Positions 1-9,157 of a stretch of DNA of 64,000 nucleotides are shown one piece after another; the stretch's first letter is position 1; every line of letters starts with the position of its first letter. The notes under the pieces were generated by a model. That model ran no database searches. It saw nothing but the letters and a program-made list of their open reading frames with translations, and was not told the DNA's origin. The position numbers were made by a program, and so were the translations under genes. This stretch comes from an uncultured Muribaculaceae bacterium (GTDB taxonomy: Bacteria > Bacteroidota > Bacteroidia > Bacteroidales > Muribaculaceae): positions 1-64,000 of the forward strand of contig CAJTTA010000002.1 in assembly GCA_910579305.1 (NCBI GenBank). Reading direction: 5' to 3'.

Positions 1-55
1 GGCATACGCCAGCAGATTTACAGTCTGCCCCATTTGGCCACTCTGGTATTCGCCC
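1..55 (-). tRNA. tRNA-Tyr (GTA), 3' part outside window
   Basis: Read on the minus strand from position 55, the sequence begins GGGCGAATACCAGAG and continues with a D arm (GTGGCCAAATGGGG) and an anticodon arm CAGACTGTAAATCTG, giving anticodon GTA (tyrosine). The long-variable-arm class expected for tRNA-Tyr starts just after, and the T arm and acceptor 3' strand lie left of the window. A consensus promoter sits about 55 bases upstream. Confidence 0.9.
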
Positions 56-113
56 AAGAAAATACAAACCCGGCATCACATTGACTTATGCAGTTGTTAT
101 CCGAATTCGGGTG

Positions 114-144
114 CAAAGTTAGGGATTATTTTCATAACAGCAAA
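114..144 (-). promoter_or_regulatory. Bacteroidetes-type promoter for tRNA-Tyr
   Basis: On the minus strand TTTG (144-141) is followed after exactly 19 bases by TAACTTTG (121-114), a full match to the Bacteroides -33/-7 consensus. The predicted start is near 110, giving a precursor leader of about 55 bases before the tRNA. Nothing else was recognised between 145 and the end of pgpH at 251. Confidence 0.8.
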
Positions 145-250
145 ATTTTCCCTCAAAAAAGTTCATGAAATTTTATCTTTTTCTCTTTCATACGGATGTA
201 GCAACTGCTTTTCAGCCATTTACACCCCTGCATAAAGACATGTTTCTTAT

Positions 251-2326
251 TCATTGACGGCCCGGCTCTTCTCTGGCTTCGGCCGCAGGGCCGGCAGATG
301 CCACAGATGTCTTGCGCTCGGGATAGCTCACACGTGTATGATAAATCGTAGCAAGACGTTTTTTAAACGTATCTTTCACCTTCTCCACGTCCGAGAAACT
401 TATCGGACTTTCGCTGAACATTCCATCGGCCACTTGATTGTCGATAATCTTATTTACAAGCTTGTCTATTGCCTCCTGGCTATATTCCTTAAGGCTCCTG
501 GATGCGGCCTCGACCGCATCGGCCATCATCAATATCGCTGTCTCCTTGCTCTGAGGATTCGGCCCGGGGTAGGTATATGGTGCAGGATCCACAGGACTGC
601 CCCCGGCAGCATTAAACGCCATATTATAAAAGTAGCGTGTTATGCCTCTGCCATGGTGCTCAAGAATAAAATTACGTATCACGGCCGGCAACTTGGCCTG
701 TATCGCCATCTCCTCCCCGTCATGCACATGGCTTATTATTTTACGTGCGGACACGGCAGGGTCAAGACCGTCATGAGGATTCACCCCGTGCTGATTTTCT
801 GTAAAGAAAACCGGACTCTTGAGTTTGCCTATATCATGATACAATGCTCCTGTGCGCACAAGCGTGGTATTGGCTCCTATGGTGCGGGCGGCCTCTGTGG
901 CGAGTGTGCTTACCTGCATGGAGTGCTGGAATGTGCCCGGAGCCTCTTCGGCGAGCCGACGCAGCAGCGGATTATTGATGTCGCTTATCTCCACCAGCGT
1001 CACAAGTGAAGTGAAGCCAAATATTTTTTCTATCACGAAAATAAGCACGTAGGTAAGTGAGAGTAACACAGCGTTGATGGCAAACGAAAGGTATAACTTC
1101 GGATCAATTCCGTCGAGCGACCCCTGCGACACTACAGTCACTATGGTAAACGACACGCAATAGGCCACAAATGTAAGTACAGATGTGCGCAACAATTGAG
1201 AGCGGCTTGAAAGCTGCCTCAGGCTGAATGTGGCAAGAACACCGGCCACAAACTCAAGGAATATAAACTGGAACTGATATATGGCCACCAGAGCCGAGAT
1301 GAGCACAGCCGCTATCAAAGAGAATACCGCTGTGCGGGAGTCTATGAATATCAGCACCATAACGGGCACCGTGGCAAAGGGCACCAGGTATATGCCGAGA
1401 GTGAATGTCTCAAACATCAACACCGTAAACAACACAATTAAGGTGATGAGACTCACCAGGAACACCATCATGCGGGTATTGGCATAGACTCTCGGGCGAT
1501 ATATGGCAAGATATATATATAGGGTGGTAAAGATCACTATCACGTAGGCAAGCTGGCCGAGTATCACAAACAGAGACTGCGATGAATCAGCCTCCGTCTT
1601 GGCAAGCATCTCCTCGTAAGTGCGCAGATTGGTATAGATCTGCGGAGTCACAATCTCGCCCCGGTCAACAATGCGCTGGCCCTGGGCTATCTTGCCCTGA
1701 CCGGATGAAATACTCAGCAATGCCTGGCTAAGATATATACTGTCGGTAGTCTTATCCGGCGTTATATTTGGTCTTACGGCCGAACGAAGCCTTTCCACAT
1801 CCTCGGGAGTCAGAGAGAGTGTGCCGGCCCATCCCTCCTGATAATGATCGCATATCCACTTGCAGGCCTCTTCAGTAGAGAGTGCCCGCGAGGCATCTAC
1901 AGCTGTCACCGACGCATCTTCTCCCATCAGTCTTATCTGCCTGTCATTGGTAGCTTTGACGCGCTTTTTCAACTGAGGGCTCATTATGCCGTTCTCATAC
2001 ACCATGCCCAGCAACTTGCGCAGCTGCGCAAGTTTCAGCGCCGGAATGCCACTTTGCTCCAGACGCCGCATGGATGCAGCTCGGGCCGTGTCTGCATAAA
2101 TCACAAACGGGGAGAAGTTACGCGTCACACTGTCTGTGGCCCTCTGCACCGTCGCTTCATCAAGATAAATCGGTATGTCAAACGGGGCTGTAAGAAGCTG
2201 ATATCGCCATGGCTCTCCCTGCTCATAGGCATACGTCTGGCGGTCATTTCTCGGCAGTGCGAGCACTATCAGCGCCACTGCCACAAGCATCACAAGAATA
2301 CGTATAAGTGTCTTATTTGAAATCAT
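251..2326 (-). CDS. pgpH: PgpH-type 7TM-HD c-di-AMP phosphodiesterase
   Basis: A 691-residue inner-membrane protein of the 7TM-HD family, whose characterised members hydrolyse cyclic di-AMP. Residues 1-25 form an N-terminal membrane anchor, about 35-250 an extracytoplasmic 7TMR-HDED region, and about 252-435 seven hydrophobic segments. The cytoplasmic HD domain has the metal-ligand pattern: H468 in HSMQVS, H497-D498 in YHDIGK, HVHDGEE around 533-539, EHHG around 556-559 and D603 in MADAVEA. The start at 2326 (MISNKTLIRI) is chosen because it overlaps the rsh stop in an ATGA arrangement and begins directly with the anchor; a longer frame would run deep into rsh. It is the last gene of the purN-rsh-pgpH operon. 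The matching cyclase gene, cdaA, is at 61.3 kb. Specificity for c-di-AMP is inferred from the family. Confidence 0.93.
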   Translation of the reverse strand: MISNKTLIRILVMLVAVALIVLALPRNDRQTYAYEQGEPWRYQLLTAPFDIPIYLDEATVQRATDSVTRNFSPFVIYADTARAASMRRLEQSGIPALKLAQLRKLLGMVYENGIMSPQLKKRVKATNDRQIRLMGEDASVTAVDASRALSTEEACKWICDHYQEGWAGTLSLTPEDVERLRSAVRPNITPDKTTDSIYLSQALLSISSGQGKIAQGQRIVDRGEIVTPQIYTNLRTYEEMLAKTEADSSQSLFVILGQLAYVIVIFTTLYIYLAIYRPRVYANTRMMVFLVSLITLIVLFTVLMFETFTLGIYLVPFATVPVMVLIFIDSRTAVFSLIAAVLISALVAIYQFQFIFLEFVAGVLATFSLRQLSSRSQLLRTSVLTFVAYCVSFTIVTVVSQGSLDGIDPKLYLSFAINAVLLSLTYVLIFVIEKIFGFTSLVTLVEISDINNPLLRRLAEEAPGTFQHSMQVSTLATEAARTIGANTTLVRTGALYHDIGKLKSPVFFTENQHGVNPHDGLDPAVSARKIISHVHDGEEMAIQAKLPAVIRNFILEHHGRGITRYFYNMAFNAAGGSPVDPAPYTYPGPNPQSKETAILMMADAVEAASRSLKEYSQEAIDKLVNKIIDNQVADGMFSESPISFSDVEKVKDTFKKRLATIYHTRVSYPERKTSVASAGPAAEAREEPGRQ

Positions 2327-4536
2327 GATATGCGACGGGCGAATTTCACGCCCTTGATTTTTTTCAGTTCCGAGCAAAGTGCCGCCACAGTTTCCGTGCC
2401 ATCCACCTGCACCTGCATCTCGCAGTGGAAGACATCGTTGCTGGCTGCTACCGTGAGAGCCCTGAGATTTACATGCGGCGTGGAACACATCAGATGAACG
2501 ATATCCTCAAGTATCGTGTGCCGGTCAAGTCCATCCACCGAGAGCGTGACCAGAAATTTATCAGAAGCCGAAGCCCACTTTGTAGCCACAAGCCGCGAGC
2601 CATAGCTGCTTTTAAGGCGAAGAGCACGCGGGCAGTCCACTCTGTGAAGCACCACCTGCTCATCATCATCCACAAATCCGAGCACATCATCGCCGGGTAT
2701 CGGGACACAACAGTCATCAATTCTGTAATTGGGGGTGGCGGCATCAGGATGCAGCATATACACCTCGCGCCTGTTGACCGGAGCCGGAGCCACAACCCCT
2801 GACTTGGTCTTCTTGCGGGATGCAAACGGATTGCGCAGGAGCTTTCTCAGCATTGACTTGCGATGACTCTCCACTGCCCGCAATGCCTCCGGCGACAGAT
2901 TGATCTCATCATGCGCCAGCATCAGGTAGAATTCATCCGGCTCCGTAAGGCGATGATACTTCATCAGCCTGCCCAGAAGATCGGCAGATGGCTCCATGCC
3001 CATTTCCCGCACAAACGAAAGATAAAGATGCCGGCCTGCCTCTACAAGGCGCGACTGATCCTTACGCAACATGGCACGGAGGCGGTTTTTCGCCTTGCCG
3101 GTGCGGCAATACTCAAGCCATTCCACCTGAGGCACCTGAGAATCGGATGTGATAATCTCTACCTGGTCGCCACTTTCAAGCTTATGATTCAACGGCAGAA
3201 GACGATGGGCTATCTTGCCTGCTATACACTTGAGTCCCACCTGTGTATGTATGGCAAACGCCATGTCAAGCACAGTGGCACCGGCCGGCAGAGTTATGAG
3301 ATCGCCCTTGGGTGTGAACACATATATCTCCGAAGCAAAGAGATTCAGCTTGATTGTATCCAGAAAATCTATTGCATCAGGTTCCGGATTAGCCAGAATA
3401 TCCTTGATGGTATTCATCCACGATGCAAGCTCGGAATCCTCCTCATAGTCCACATTCTTATACTTCCAGTGAGCGGCATATCCAAGCTCGGCTATGCGAT
3501 CCATCTTGGCGGAGCGTATCTGCACTTCAATCCACTTGCCGTCGGGGCCCATCACGGTGAGATGCAGCGCGCGATAGCCATTGGCCTTGGGAGTGGTTAT
3601 CCAGTCGCGCAACCGATCGGGGTGCACTCTGCGCCCCTCAGTGAAAAATGTATATATCTGCCAGCAGCGCAGAGCCTCAAGCGCATCATCTTCATTCTCA
3701 AAGACTACTCTTACGGCATATATATCATATATGTCATGAAAGCTCAGCTTCTTGGCTTCCATCTTGCGCCATATGCTGTAAGCACTTTTCACGCGGGCCT
3801 TCATCGTGTAGGAGAATCCTGCCGCGTCAAGCTTTGCCTTCACCGGCGCCACAAATTCCTCCACTATTGAGTCGCGCTTCTCCATGCTCTGCTCTACAAG
3901 CCCCTTGATTTCAGCATACTTTTCGGGATGTTCGAAGCGAAAAGCCAAATCCTCAAACTCTTCCTTCATTCTGAAGAGACCGAGGCGATGGGCAAGCGGA
4001 GCATACACATACAGGGTCTCCCCCGCTATCTTGAACTGCTTCTCGGGACGCATGGATCCAAGCGTGCGCATGTTATGCAGACGGTCGGCCATCTTTATAA
4101 GCACCACCCTCACATCAGTGCTCATGGAGAGCAGTAGTTTCCTGAAATTCTCTGCCTGCACCGAAGCTTTAGCTCCGAATATTCCGCCTGAGATCTTGGT
4201 CAGGCCCTCCACTATCGACGCTATCTTCTCGCCGAAATTAAGAGCGATATCCTCTCGTGTATATTCCGTATCCTCCACCACATCATGCAGCAGAGCGGCA
4301 CAGATGGAGGTAGAGCCAAGGCCAAGTTCATTTATCACAATCCCCGCCACTGCGAGAGGATGCATTATGTAAGGCTCGCCACTGCGACGCCGCACCCCCT
4401 TGTGAGCCTCGCGTGCGAATTCAAAGGCACGGGTTATCAGCTCCACCTTCTTGCGATGGTGACTGGCGAGATAAGCCTGCAAAAGTTCACTGAAAGCGCT
4501 ATATATATTGCGGCGTTCTTCAGGAGTCTCGGTCAT
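2323..4536 (-). CDS. rsh: RelA/SpoT-family (p)ppGpp synthetase/hydrolase
   Basis: A 737-residue long RSH enzyme that controls (p)ppGpp levels. The hydrolase domain has H59, H84-D85 in LLHDVVEDT and D151 in KMADRLHN, so hydrolysis should be active. The synthetase domain (about 240-360) keeps DIYDIYAVRVVF, the NGYRALH block (319-325) and E337 in EVQIR, so synthesis is also likely. A TGS domain starts near 403 (IYVFTPKGDLITLPAGATV) and an ACT domain fills the last 70 residues. The upstream gene purN ends 33 bases away and the stop codon overlaps the pgpH start by four bases, so coupled translation of the two signalling enzymes is expected. Length and domain order are normal; bifunctionality is inferred from retained motifs. 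Confidence 0.95.
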   Translation of the reverse strand: MTETPEERRNIYSAFSELLQAYLASHHRKKVELITRAFEFAREAHKGVRRRSGEPYIMHPLAVAGIVINELGLGSTSICAALLHDVVEDTEYTREDIALNFGEKIASIVEGLTKISGGIFGAKASVQAENFRKLLLSMSTDVRVVLIKMADRLHNMRTLGSMRPEKQFKIAGETLYVYAPLAHRLGLFRMKEEFEDLAFRFEHPEKYAEIKGLVEQSMEKRDSIVEEFVAPVKAKLDAAGFSYTMKARVKSAYSIWRKMEAKKLSFHDIYDIYAVRVVFENEDDALEALRCWQIYTFFTEGRRVHPDRLRDWITTPKANGYRALHLTVMGPDGKWIEVQIRSAKMDRIAELGYAAHWKYKNVDYEEDSELASWMNTIKDILANPEPDAIDFLDTIKLNLFASEIYVFTPKGDLITLPAGATVLDMAFAIHTQVGLKCIAGKIAHRLLPLNHKLESGDQVEIITSDSQVPQVEWLEYCRTGKAKNRLRAMLRKDQSRLVEAGRHLYLSFVREMGMEPSADLLGRLMKYHRLTEPDEFYLMLAHDEINLSPEALRAVESHRKSMLRKLLRNPFASRKKTKSGVVAPAPVNRREVYMLHPDAATPNYRIDDCCVPIPGDDVLGFVDDDEQVVLHRVDCPRALRLKSSYGSRLVATKWASASDKFLVTLSVDGLDRHTILEDIVHLMCSTPHVNLRALTVAASNDVFHCEMQVQVDGTETVAALCSELKKIKGVKFARRIS

Positions 4537-4569
4537 AGCAGTCGATGAAGAATTGTGTTTAACAGTATA

Positions 4570-5670
4570 TTACAGCAATGACATGGGCACCCATAATGTG
4601 GCGGCGAGCACACCCAGCACAAACGAGATGATAATCCATATCTGGGCATTTCTGCTCGCACGGCCGGCTCCTGCTATATCTCCGCAACTCAGGCGACTGC
4701 TCACCGATGCGGAATAGACAATGGCCACCAGGCCGGGAATCGTAGAAAACAATACCGCCATCACCACGCTGACCCACATATAGCTCTTGGGAATGGCCAC
4801 GCCTTTCGACACAGCGTCGGCCACTGCCGGATGTAAGCCCGAGATCTGCGGCGAGGGGATCTTGCTGCCCGGAGAAGGAGGCGGCAAGTGGCCCTCTTCC
4901 ACACGAATTCGCGCCTGCTCTGCCTTAGCATCACTGTAATTATTGATATATAGAGCTTTAGCCCAAGCCTCATCAGGAGATTGACAGGCAGATGAATCCG
5001 AAGACGCGGCTGCCTCCCGCTTTTCTTGCTGCAGAGGCGCCGACAAAGCCTCAGGCTTCAGCACCTCCTCTTGTCTCCCGAAAGGCGGCACACTCCCTTC
5101 AAGTTCATCCAGCGCCTTCACAATAGCCCGCGGATAGAGGTCATATTCCACCGGATGTATCTTGGCCTCCAGAGTAGCCGGAGTATCCTCAGGAGTGATC
5201 TCCACCTCCTGCTGCATCACTATTTCGCCTCCGTCGATTTCTTCCGTCACATAATGCACTGTCACGCCACTCTTTTTCTCGCCGGCGGCTATCACTGCCT
5301 CATGCACATGGTGGCCATACATGCCCTTCCCCCCATAGGCGGGGAGCAGAGAGGGATGAATGTTCACAATCCGGCCTGAGAAAGCTTCTATTATCTCAGG
5401 TCTCACAGCACGCATGAATCCGGCCAGCACCACAAGATCGGGAGCAGAGGAGCGCAGAGTCTCTATAACCCTGTCAGGATCCGAATCCCATGATGAATTG
5501 GGCATATACACCACCGGCACCCCCAAAGCCTGCATGCGCTCATACACACCTGCCTGCTTTCTATTGCAGAGCACCACACTCACTCTGATGCGGTTGCCCT
5601 GATGAAATAACCGGGCTATATTCTCGGCATTCGTGCCGCTACCTGACGCTAATATGGCTAATTTTTTCAT
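4570..5670 (-). CDS. purN: PurN fused to a C-terminal CD225/dispanin membrane domain
   Basis: Residues 1-192 are phosphoribosylglycinamide formyltransferase, the third step of purine synthesis (formyl transfer from 10-formyl-THF to GAR). The N-terminal ASGSGTN phosphate loop and the catalytic set N103, H105 (NIHPSLLP) and D146 (EEIDGGEIV) are all present. The usual enzyme is about 190-215 residues and soluble. Here the frame continues through a Pro/Ser/charged linker (193-295) into two hydrophobic segments (about 297-322 and 343-362) around the loop ASVSSRLSCGDIAGAGRASRNA, which resembles the CD225/dispanin fold (segment, IVYA-x-V, GD, A-x-A, segment). There is no ATG between M152 and M298, so the second half lacks an obvious start of its own. 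The start at 5670 matches the family N terminus. First gene of the purN-rsh-pgpH operon, with a promoter about 20 bases upstream. Confidence 0.9.
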   Translation of the reverse strand: MKKLAILASGSGTNAENIARLFHQGNRIRVSVVLCNRKQAGVYERMQALGVPVVYMPNSSWDSDPDRVIETLRSSAPDLVVLAGFMRAVRPEIIEAFSGRIVNIHPSLLPAYGGKGMYGHHVHEAVIAAGEKKSGVTVHYVTEEIDGGEIVMQQEVEITPEDTPATLEAKIHPVEYDLYPRAIVKALDELEGSVPPFGRQEEVLKPEALSAPLQQEKREAAASSDSSACQSPDEAWAKALYINNYSDAKAEQARIRVEEGHLPPPSPGSKIPSPQISGLHPAVADAVSKGVAIPKSYMWVSVVMAVLFSTIPGLVAIVYSASVSSRLSCGDIAGAGRASRNAQIWIIISFVLGVLAATLWVPMSLL

Positions 5671-5693
5671 TATTCTAACGTAATAGTAACATA

Positions 5694-5725
5694 CAAAAGT
5701 ACAAATAAAAAACAATTCATACAAC
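5694..5725 (-). promoter_or_regulatory. Promoter of purN-rsh-pgpH operon
   Basis: The minus strand carries TACTTTTG (5701-5694), a TAnnTTTG -7 element, with GTTG 20 bases upstream (5725-5722) as a partial -33 element. The predicted start lies near 5690, leaving a leader of about 20 bases before the purN ATG at 5670. Confidence 0.6.
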
Positions 5726-5743
5726 CTTACAGACTTAAATTTC

Positions 5744-5774
5744 TTTGCCGTAAGGATAAAAAAAACTATATTTG
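5744..5774 (+). promoter_or_regulatory. Consensus promoter abutting the DUF2723 GTG start
   Basis: TTTG (5744-5747), a 19-base spacer and TATATTTG (5767-5774) match the Bacteroides consensus completely. Only four bases separate the -7 box from the GTG start codon, so the predicted transcription start coincides with the start codon. Confidence 0.8.
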
Positions 5775-5778
5775 CAGT

Positions 5779-8700
5779 GTGAAAACAGTAACATTACATT
5801 CAGCCGGACGAATTCACCTCACCCTCGGCTGGGGAGTACTTGTCATCTCCCTGATAACTTACCTGCTCACTCTGGAGCCCACAATAAGCTACTGGGACTG
5901 CCCTGAATATGTGGCCTGCGCCTACGGCGTGCAACCTGGCCATCCGCCTGGCAACCCCATGTGGATGCTCGCGGCGAGATTCTTCATCAATTTCGCGCCC
6001 GACATCTCCTTCATCCCCCTCATGGTCAATGCCCTGAGTGCCGTGTGCTCTGCTCTCACGGTGCTTCTCACTTTTCTGGCCACAGCTTTATTGGCAGGGC
6101 AACTTCTTCCTCAGGAGTATCCCCAAGGAAGAATCCCGGTCGAGCGCATATGGCTCCGCGAAGGTGCAGGCATAGTCGCCGCCCTGGCTTTATGCTGGAG
6201 CGACACTTTCTGGTTTTCGGCAGTAGAGGCTGAAGTATATGCCTTCTCATCACTCACCACAGCCCTGCTGTTCTGGATGACACTGGTATGGAGCAAAAAT
6301 GCCGACAAGCCACACTCCGACCGTCTGCTCATTGCGATAGCCTATGTGCTCGGAGTCTCCATCGGAGTGCATGAGCTCAACCTCCTGTGTCTGCCATGCC
6401 TACTGCTTATCGTGGCCTTCACACTGCGCCGCAACCTGCGCCGCATGTCCATCCTATGGATAATGCTCGCAGCCATAATAACCATTGCTCTTGTGCTTTA
6501 CGGACTTATCCCCGGCTTCACTTATCTTGCCTCACGCATGGAGCTGCTATGCGTGAACATCGCCGGAATGCCCTATAACAGCGGCACGATCATATGGTGG
6601 ATACTTGTATTCTCCCTGCTCATAGCAGCCGTTGCATCGCTTAACGACAAGGGCTCTCGACGGCGCATGCTCCTGAGCGTGATTCTCTTCACCGTCGCCG
6701 TGGGATGCTCAGGACTATTCTTCTTCTCAGGCAATGCCGTAATCGGCATAAGTCTCACTCTCTTAGCCGCGGCGTGGCCATTGAAGCAGGCTCTTGAATG
6801 CCGCCTGAACGTGCGCCGCATGCGCATTGCGCTATGGAGTCTCGGCATGGTGCTCCTCGGCTTCTCCTCTTATGCGTCGATAATCATACGCTCCACGGCA
6901 ATGCCTCCGCTCAACACATGTGCGCCGGCAGATATATTCGCATTCCAGCGATATTTCTCCCGCGAGCAATATGGCAAATCGCCCCTCATCTACGGAGCGC
7001 CGTTCACGGCCAGGCCACTGCGCATGCGGTCATGGAGCGAAAACGCCGATAGCACCCGCACACCTCAATATAATCTCTATCGGCTCATAAAGCCTAAAGA
7101 ACACATAATAAGAACCATCCCCGGCATGCCTGTCTCTCCGCGAAGTGCCTTTGCCACTTCCGCCGACTCGGCTCGCAACTCATCACTCATACCCGGCGGA
7201 CACGGATACGTATCACACAGATACTCCTACGATGTGGATTACCCGCCTGAAGTGTGCATGTGGTTCCCGCGCATGCACTCCCATGCCGCCTACGACGTGA
7301 GCGGCTACAGCAGTTGGAGCGGCGCCGACACTTCATCCATGCTCGTGATAAAGAATCCCACTCTTGCCGTAGACTCGGCGGGCCGACGTGTAGAGGTGCC
7401 TGAACATATAAAAAGCAAAGTCATGCGTCCCACCTATATGCAGAATCTCCGATTCTTCATGGTTTATCAGATAAGCTACATGTACTGGCGATATTTCTTG
7501 TGGAACTTCGTGGGCCGACAGAATGACTTCACCGGGCGCGGCGAGCCCGATTGCGGAAATTTCATCACCGGATTCTCCGCGCTCGACACCGCAATGCTCG
7601 ATAATCCGGCAGATGCCCCCGATGAGATGGCGTCCGGCAATAAAGGCCGTAACGTATACTACTTGCTGCCTCTGCTGCTCGGCATCCTCGGCATAGTGGC
7701 CCAATGTCGCAGCGGAGTGAACGGCCGCCGGCAGGCCATAGTGATGCTCGTACTATTCATTGTCACCGGCATTGCGATCGTCTTCTATCTCAACCAGGGG
7801 CCAGGGCAGGCGCGCGACCGCGACTACTCCTTCGCCGGCTCCTTCTACGCCTGGTGCATGTGGATGGGTATCGGTGTGCTCGGACTCCGGCAATTACTCG
7901 CTCGCCTGCTTCCCGGCAAAGAAAAGATCTGCGCCATCACGGCCTCGCTGCTCGCCCTTTGCGTGCCGCTGCAGATGCTCAGCCAGACAGCCGACGACCA
8001 CGACCGCTCCCACCGCACCGTGGCTCGCGACCTCGCTCTCAATCAGCTCAAGTCGCTCAAGCCTCGGGCGATAATCTTTGCAGCCGAAGACAATTATCTC
8101 TTCCCGCTCATATACCTGCAACAGGTGGAAAGACAGCGTCCCGATGTGCGCATGGTGAGTCTGCCCTATCTGGTCACAGACTGGTATGCCTCTCAGCTGC
8201 GTCTTCCTCTGCGCGACAGCTCAAGGCTGGATCTTACGGTGCCTCCCGGACTGGTGGAAGCCTCCTATCTCGCTAACGTAGCGCTGGGCAACGACATGGA
8301 GTGGACTGAAGCCCTCCCCGCTCTCAAGAGCCTTTATCGGGCGGCAGAAAAGCACACAGGCCCCGGGTTTCTCACTCTCCCCACTCCGAGACTCTTCATC
8401 GACATGGGGGGCGACACTGTGCGTATCGATCTGTCGAAGACTGCCACCGGACGCACTTCATTCCTGCATGCCGACCAGATTCTTGCTCTCGACCTCATAG
8501 CCACTAACGCCGCTTCTCCCGACCCAAGGCCAATATATGTCGTGACAGGAGTGAATACGAGTCTCCTGGGCGGACAACTCAGCCCGTGGCTTTCGCAGGT
8601 AGGCACAGTGAGTGAACTGAATCCGTCAGCCCCCCGGCGTGACGCGGCAACCACTGCCCGCATGGCCCTCTACCGCTGGGACTACGGTGGCGCCGGGCTG

Positions 8701-9126
8701 AAGCCCACCCCCTATTTCGATCCTGTCGCAGCCCATAACCTTTCTATCCACAGGCGCGCGATAATCCAGTCGGCCATCGACCTGAGCACCGATCCCGCCA
8801 CAGCACATCATGCCGTGCAGCTGCTGGAACTCATCGAAAACAAGATGCCCCGGCAGGCAGCTCCTTACGAAGCCGTGCGCCGGCAGGACAATCCGTCGGC
8901 CTATACCACAGAAGGACTGATGATAGCACGTGCATGGCGACAGGCAGGTGAGACCCTCGACCGGGCTGAATACATCCGCCATGCCGACAAGGTGCGTGCG
9001 GCTGAAACCAAGCGTCTGCGGCAATACAAAAAATGGAAGGATTCCCTGCGGCCTGCCTATAGATCCTATATATCTTACCGAGTGGAGCATCTGATTGATG
9101 CTCTCGACAGTATCGCCACATATTAA
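5779..9126 (+). CDS. DUF2723 multi-pass membrane protein (probable GT-C-like glycosyltransferase)
   Basis: A 1115-residue protein with an N-terminal DUF2723 region. The motif WDCPEYVACAYGVQPGHPPGN sits in the first loop after TM1 and corresponds to the WDCGEF...GHPPG signature of the family, with acidic residues placed like those of GT-C enzymes. Many hydrophobic segments follow to about residue 360 and again at about 620-740; the rest is a soluble periplasmic region. The family is found mainly in Bacteroidetes and is implicated in protein O-glycosylation; donor and acceptor cannot be read from sequence. The start is GTG at 5779 because no ATG exists before the conserved segment and the promoter ends four bases upstream. 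The TPR/PD40 gene follows after 31 bases. Confidence 0.85.
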   Translation: MKTVTLHSAGRIHLTLGWGVLVISLITYLLTLEPTISYWDCPEYVACAYGVQPGHPPGNPMWMLAARFFINFAPDISFIPLMVNALSAVCSALTVLLTFLATALLAGQLLPQEYPQGRIPVERIWLREGAGIVAALALCWSDTFWFSAVEAEVYAFSSLTTALLFWMTLVWSKNADKPHSDRLLIAIAYVLGVSIGVHELNLLCLPCLLLIVAFTLRRNLRRMSILWIMLAAIITIALVLYGLIPGFTYLASRMELLCVNIAGMPYNSGTIIWWILVFSLLIAAVASLNDKGSRRRMLLSVILFTVAVGCSGLFFFSGNAVIGISLTLLAAAWPLKQALECRLNVRRMRIALWSLGMVLLGFSSYASIIIRSTAMPPLNTCAPADIFAFQRYFSREQYGKSPLIYGAPFTARPLRMRSWSENADSTRTPQYNLYRLIKPKEHIIRTIPGMPVSPRSAFATSADSARNSSLIPGGHGYVSHRYSYDVDYPPEVCMWFPRMHSHAAYDVSGYSSWSGADTSSMLVIKNPTLAVDSAGRRVEVPEHIKSKVMRPTYMQNLRFFMVYQISYMYWRYFLWNFVGRQNDFTGRGEPDCGNFITGFSALDTAMLDNPADAPDEMASGNKGRNVYYLLPLLLGILGIVAQCRSGVNGRRQAIVMLVLFIVTGIAIVFYLNQGPGQARDRDYSFAGSFYAWCMWMGIGVLGLRQLLARLLPGKEKICAITASLLALCVPLQMLSQTADDHDRSHRTVARDLALNQLKSLKPRAIIFAAEDNYLFPLIYLQQVERQRPDVRMVSLPYLVTDWYASQLRLPLRDSSRLDLTVPPGLVEASYLANVALGNDMEWTEALPALKSLYRAAEKHTGPGFLTLPTPRLFIDMGGDTVRIDLSKTATGRTSFLHADQILALDLIATNAASPDPRPIYVVTGVNTSLLGGQLSPWLSQVGTVSELNPSAPRRDAATTARMALYRWDYGGAGLKPTPYFDPVAAHNLSIHRRAIIQSAIDLSTDPATAHHAVQLLELIENKMPRQAAPYEAVRRQDNPSAYTTEGLMIARAWRQAGETLDRAEYIRHADKVRAAETKRLRQYKKWKDSLRPAYRSYISYRVEHLIDALDSIATY

Positions 9127-9157
9127 GAAGATGCTATCACAACAACATTCCATGTAT

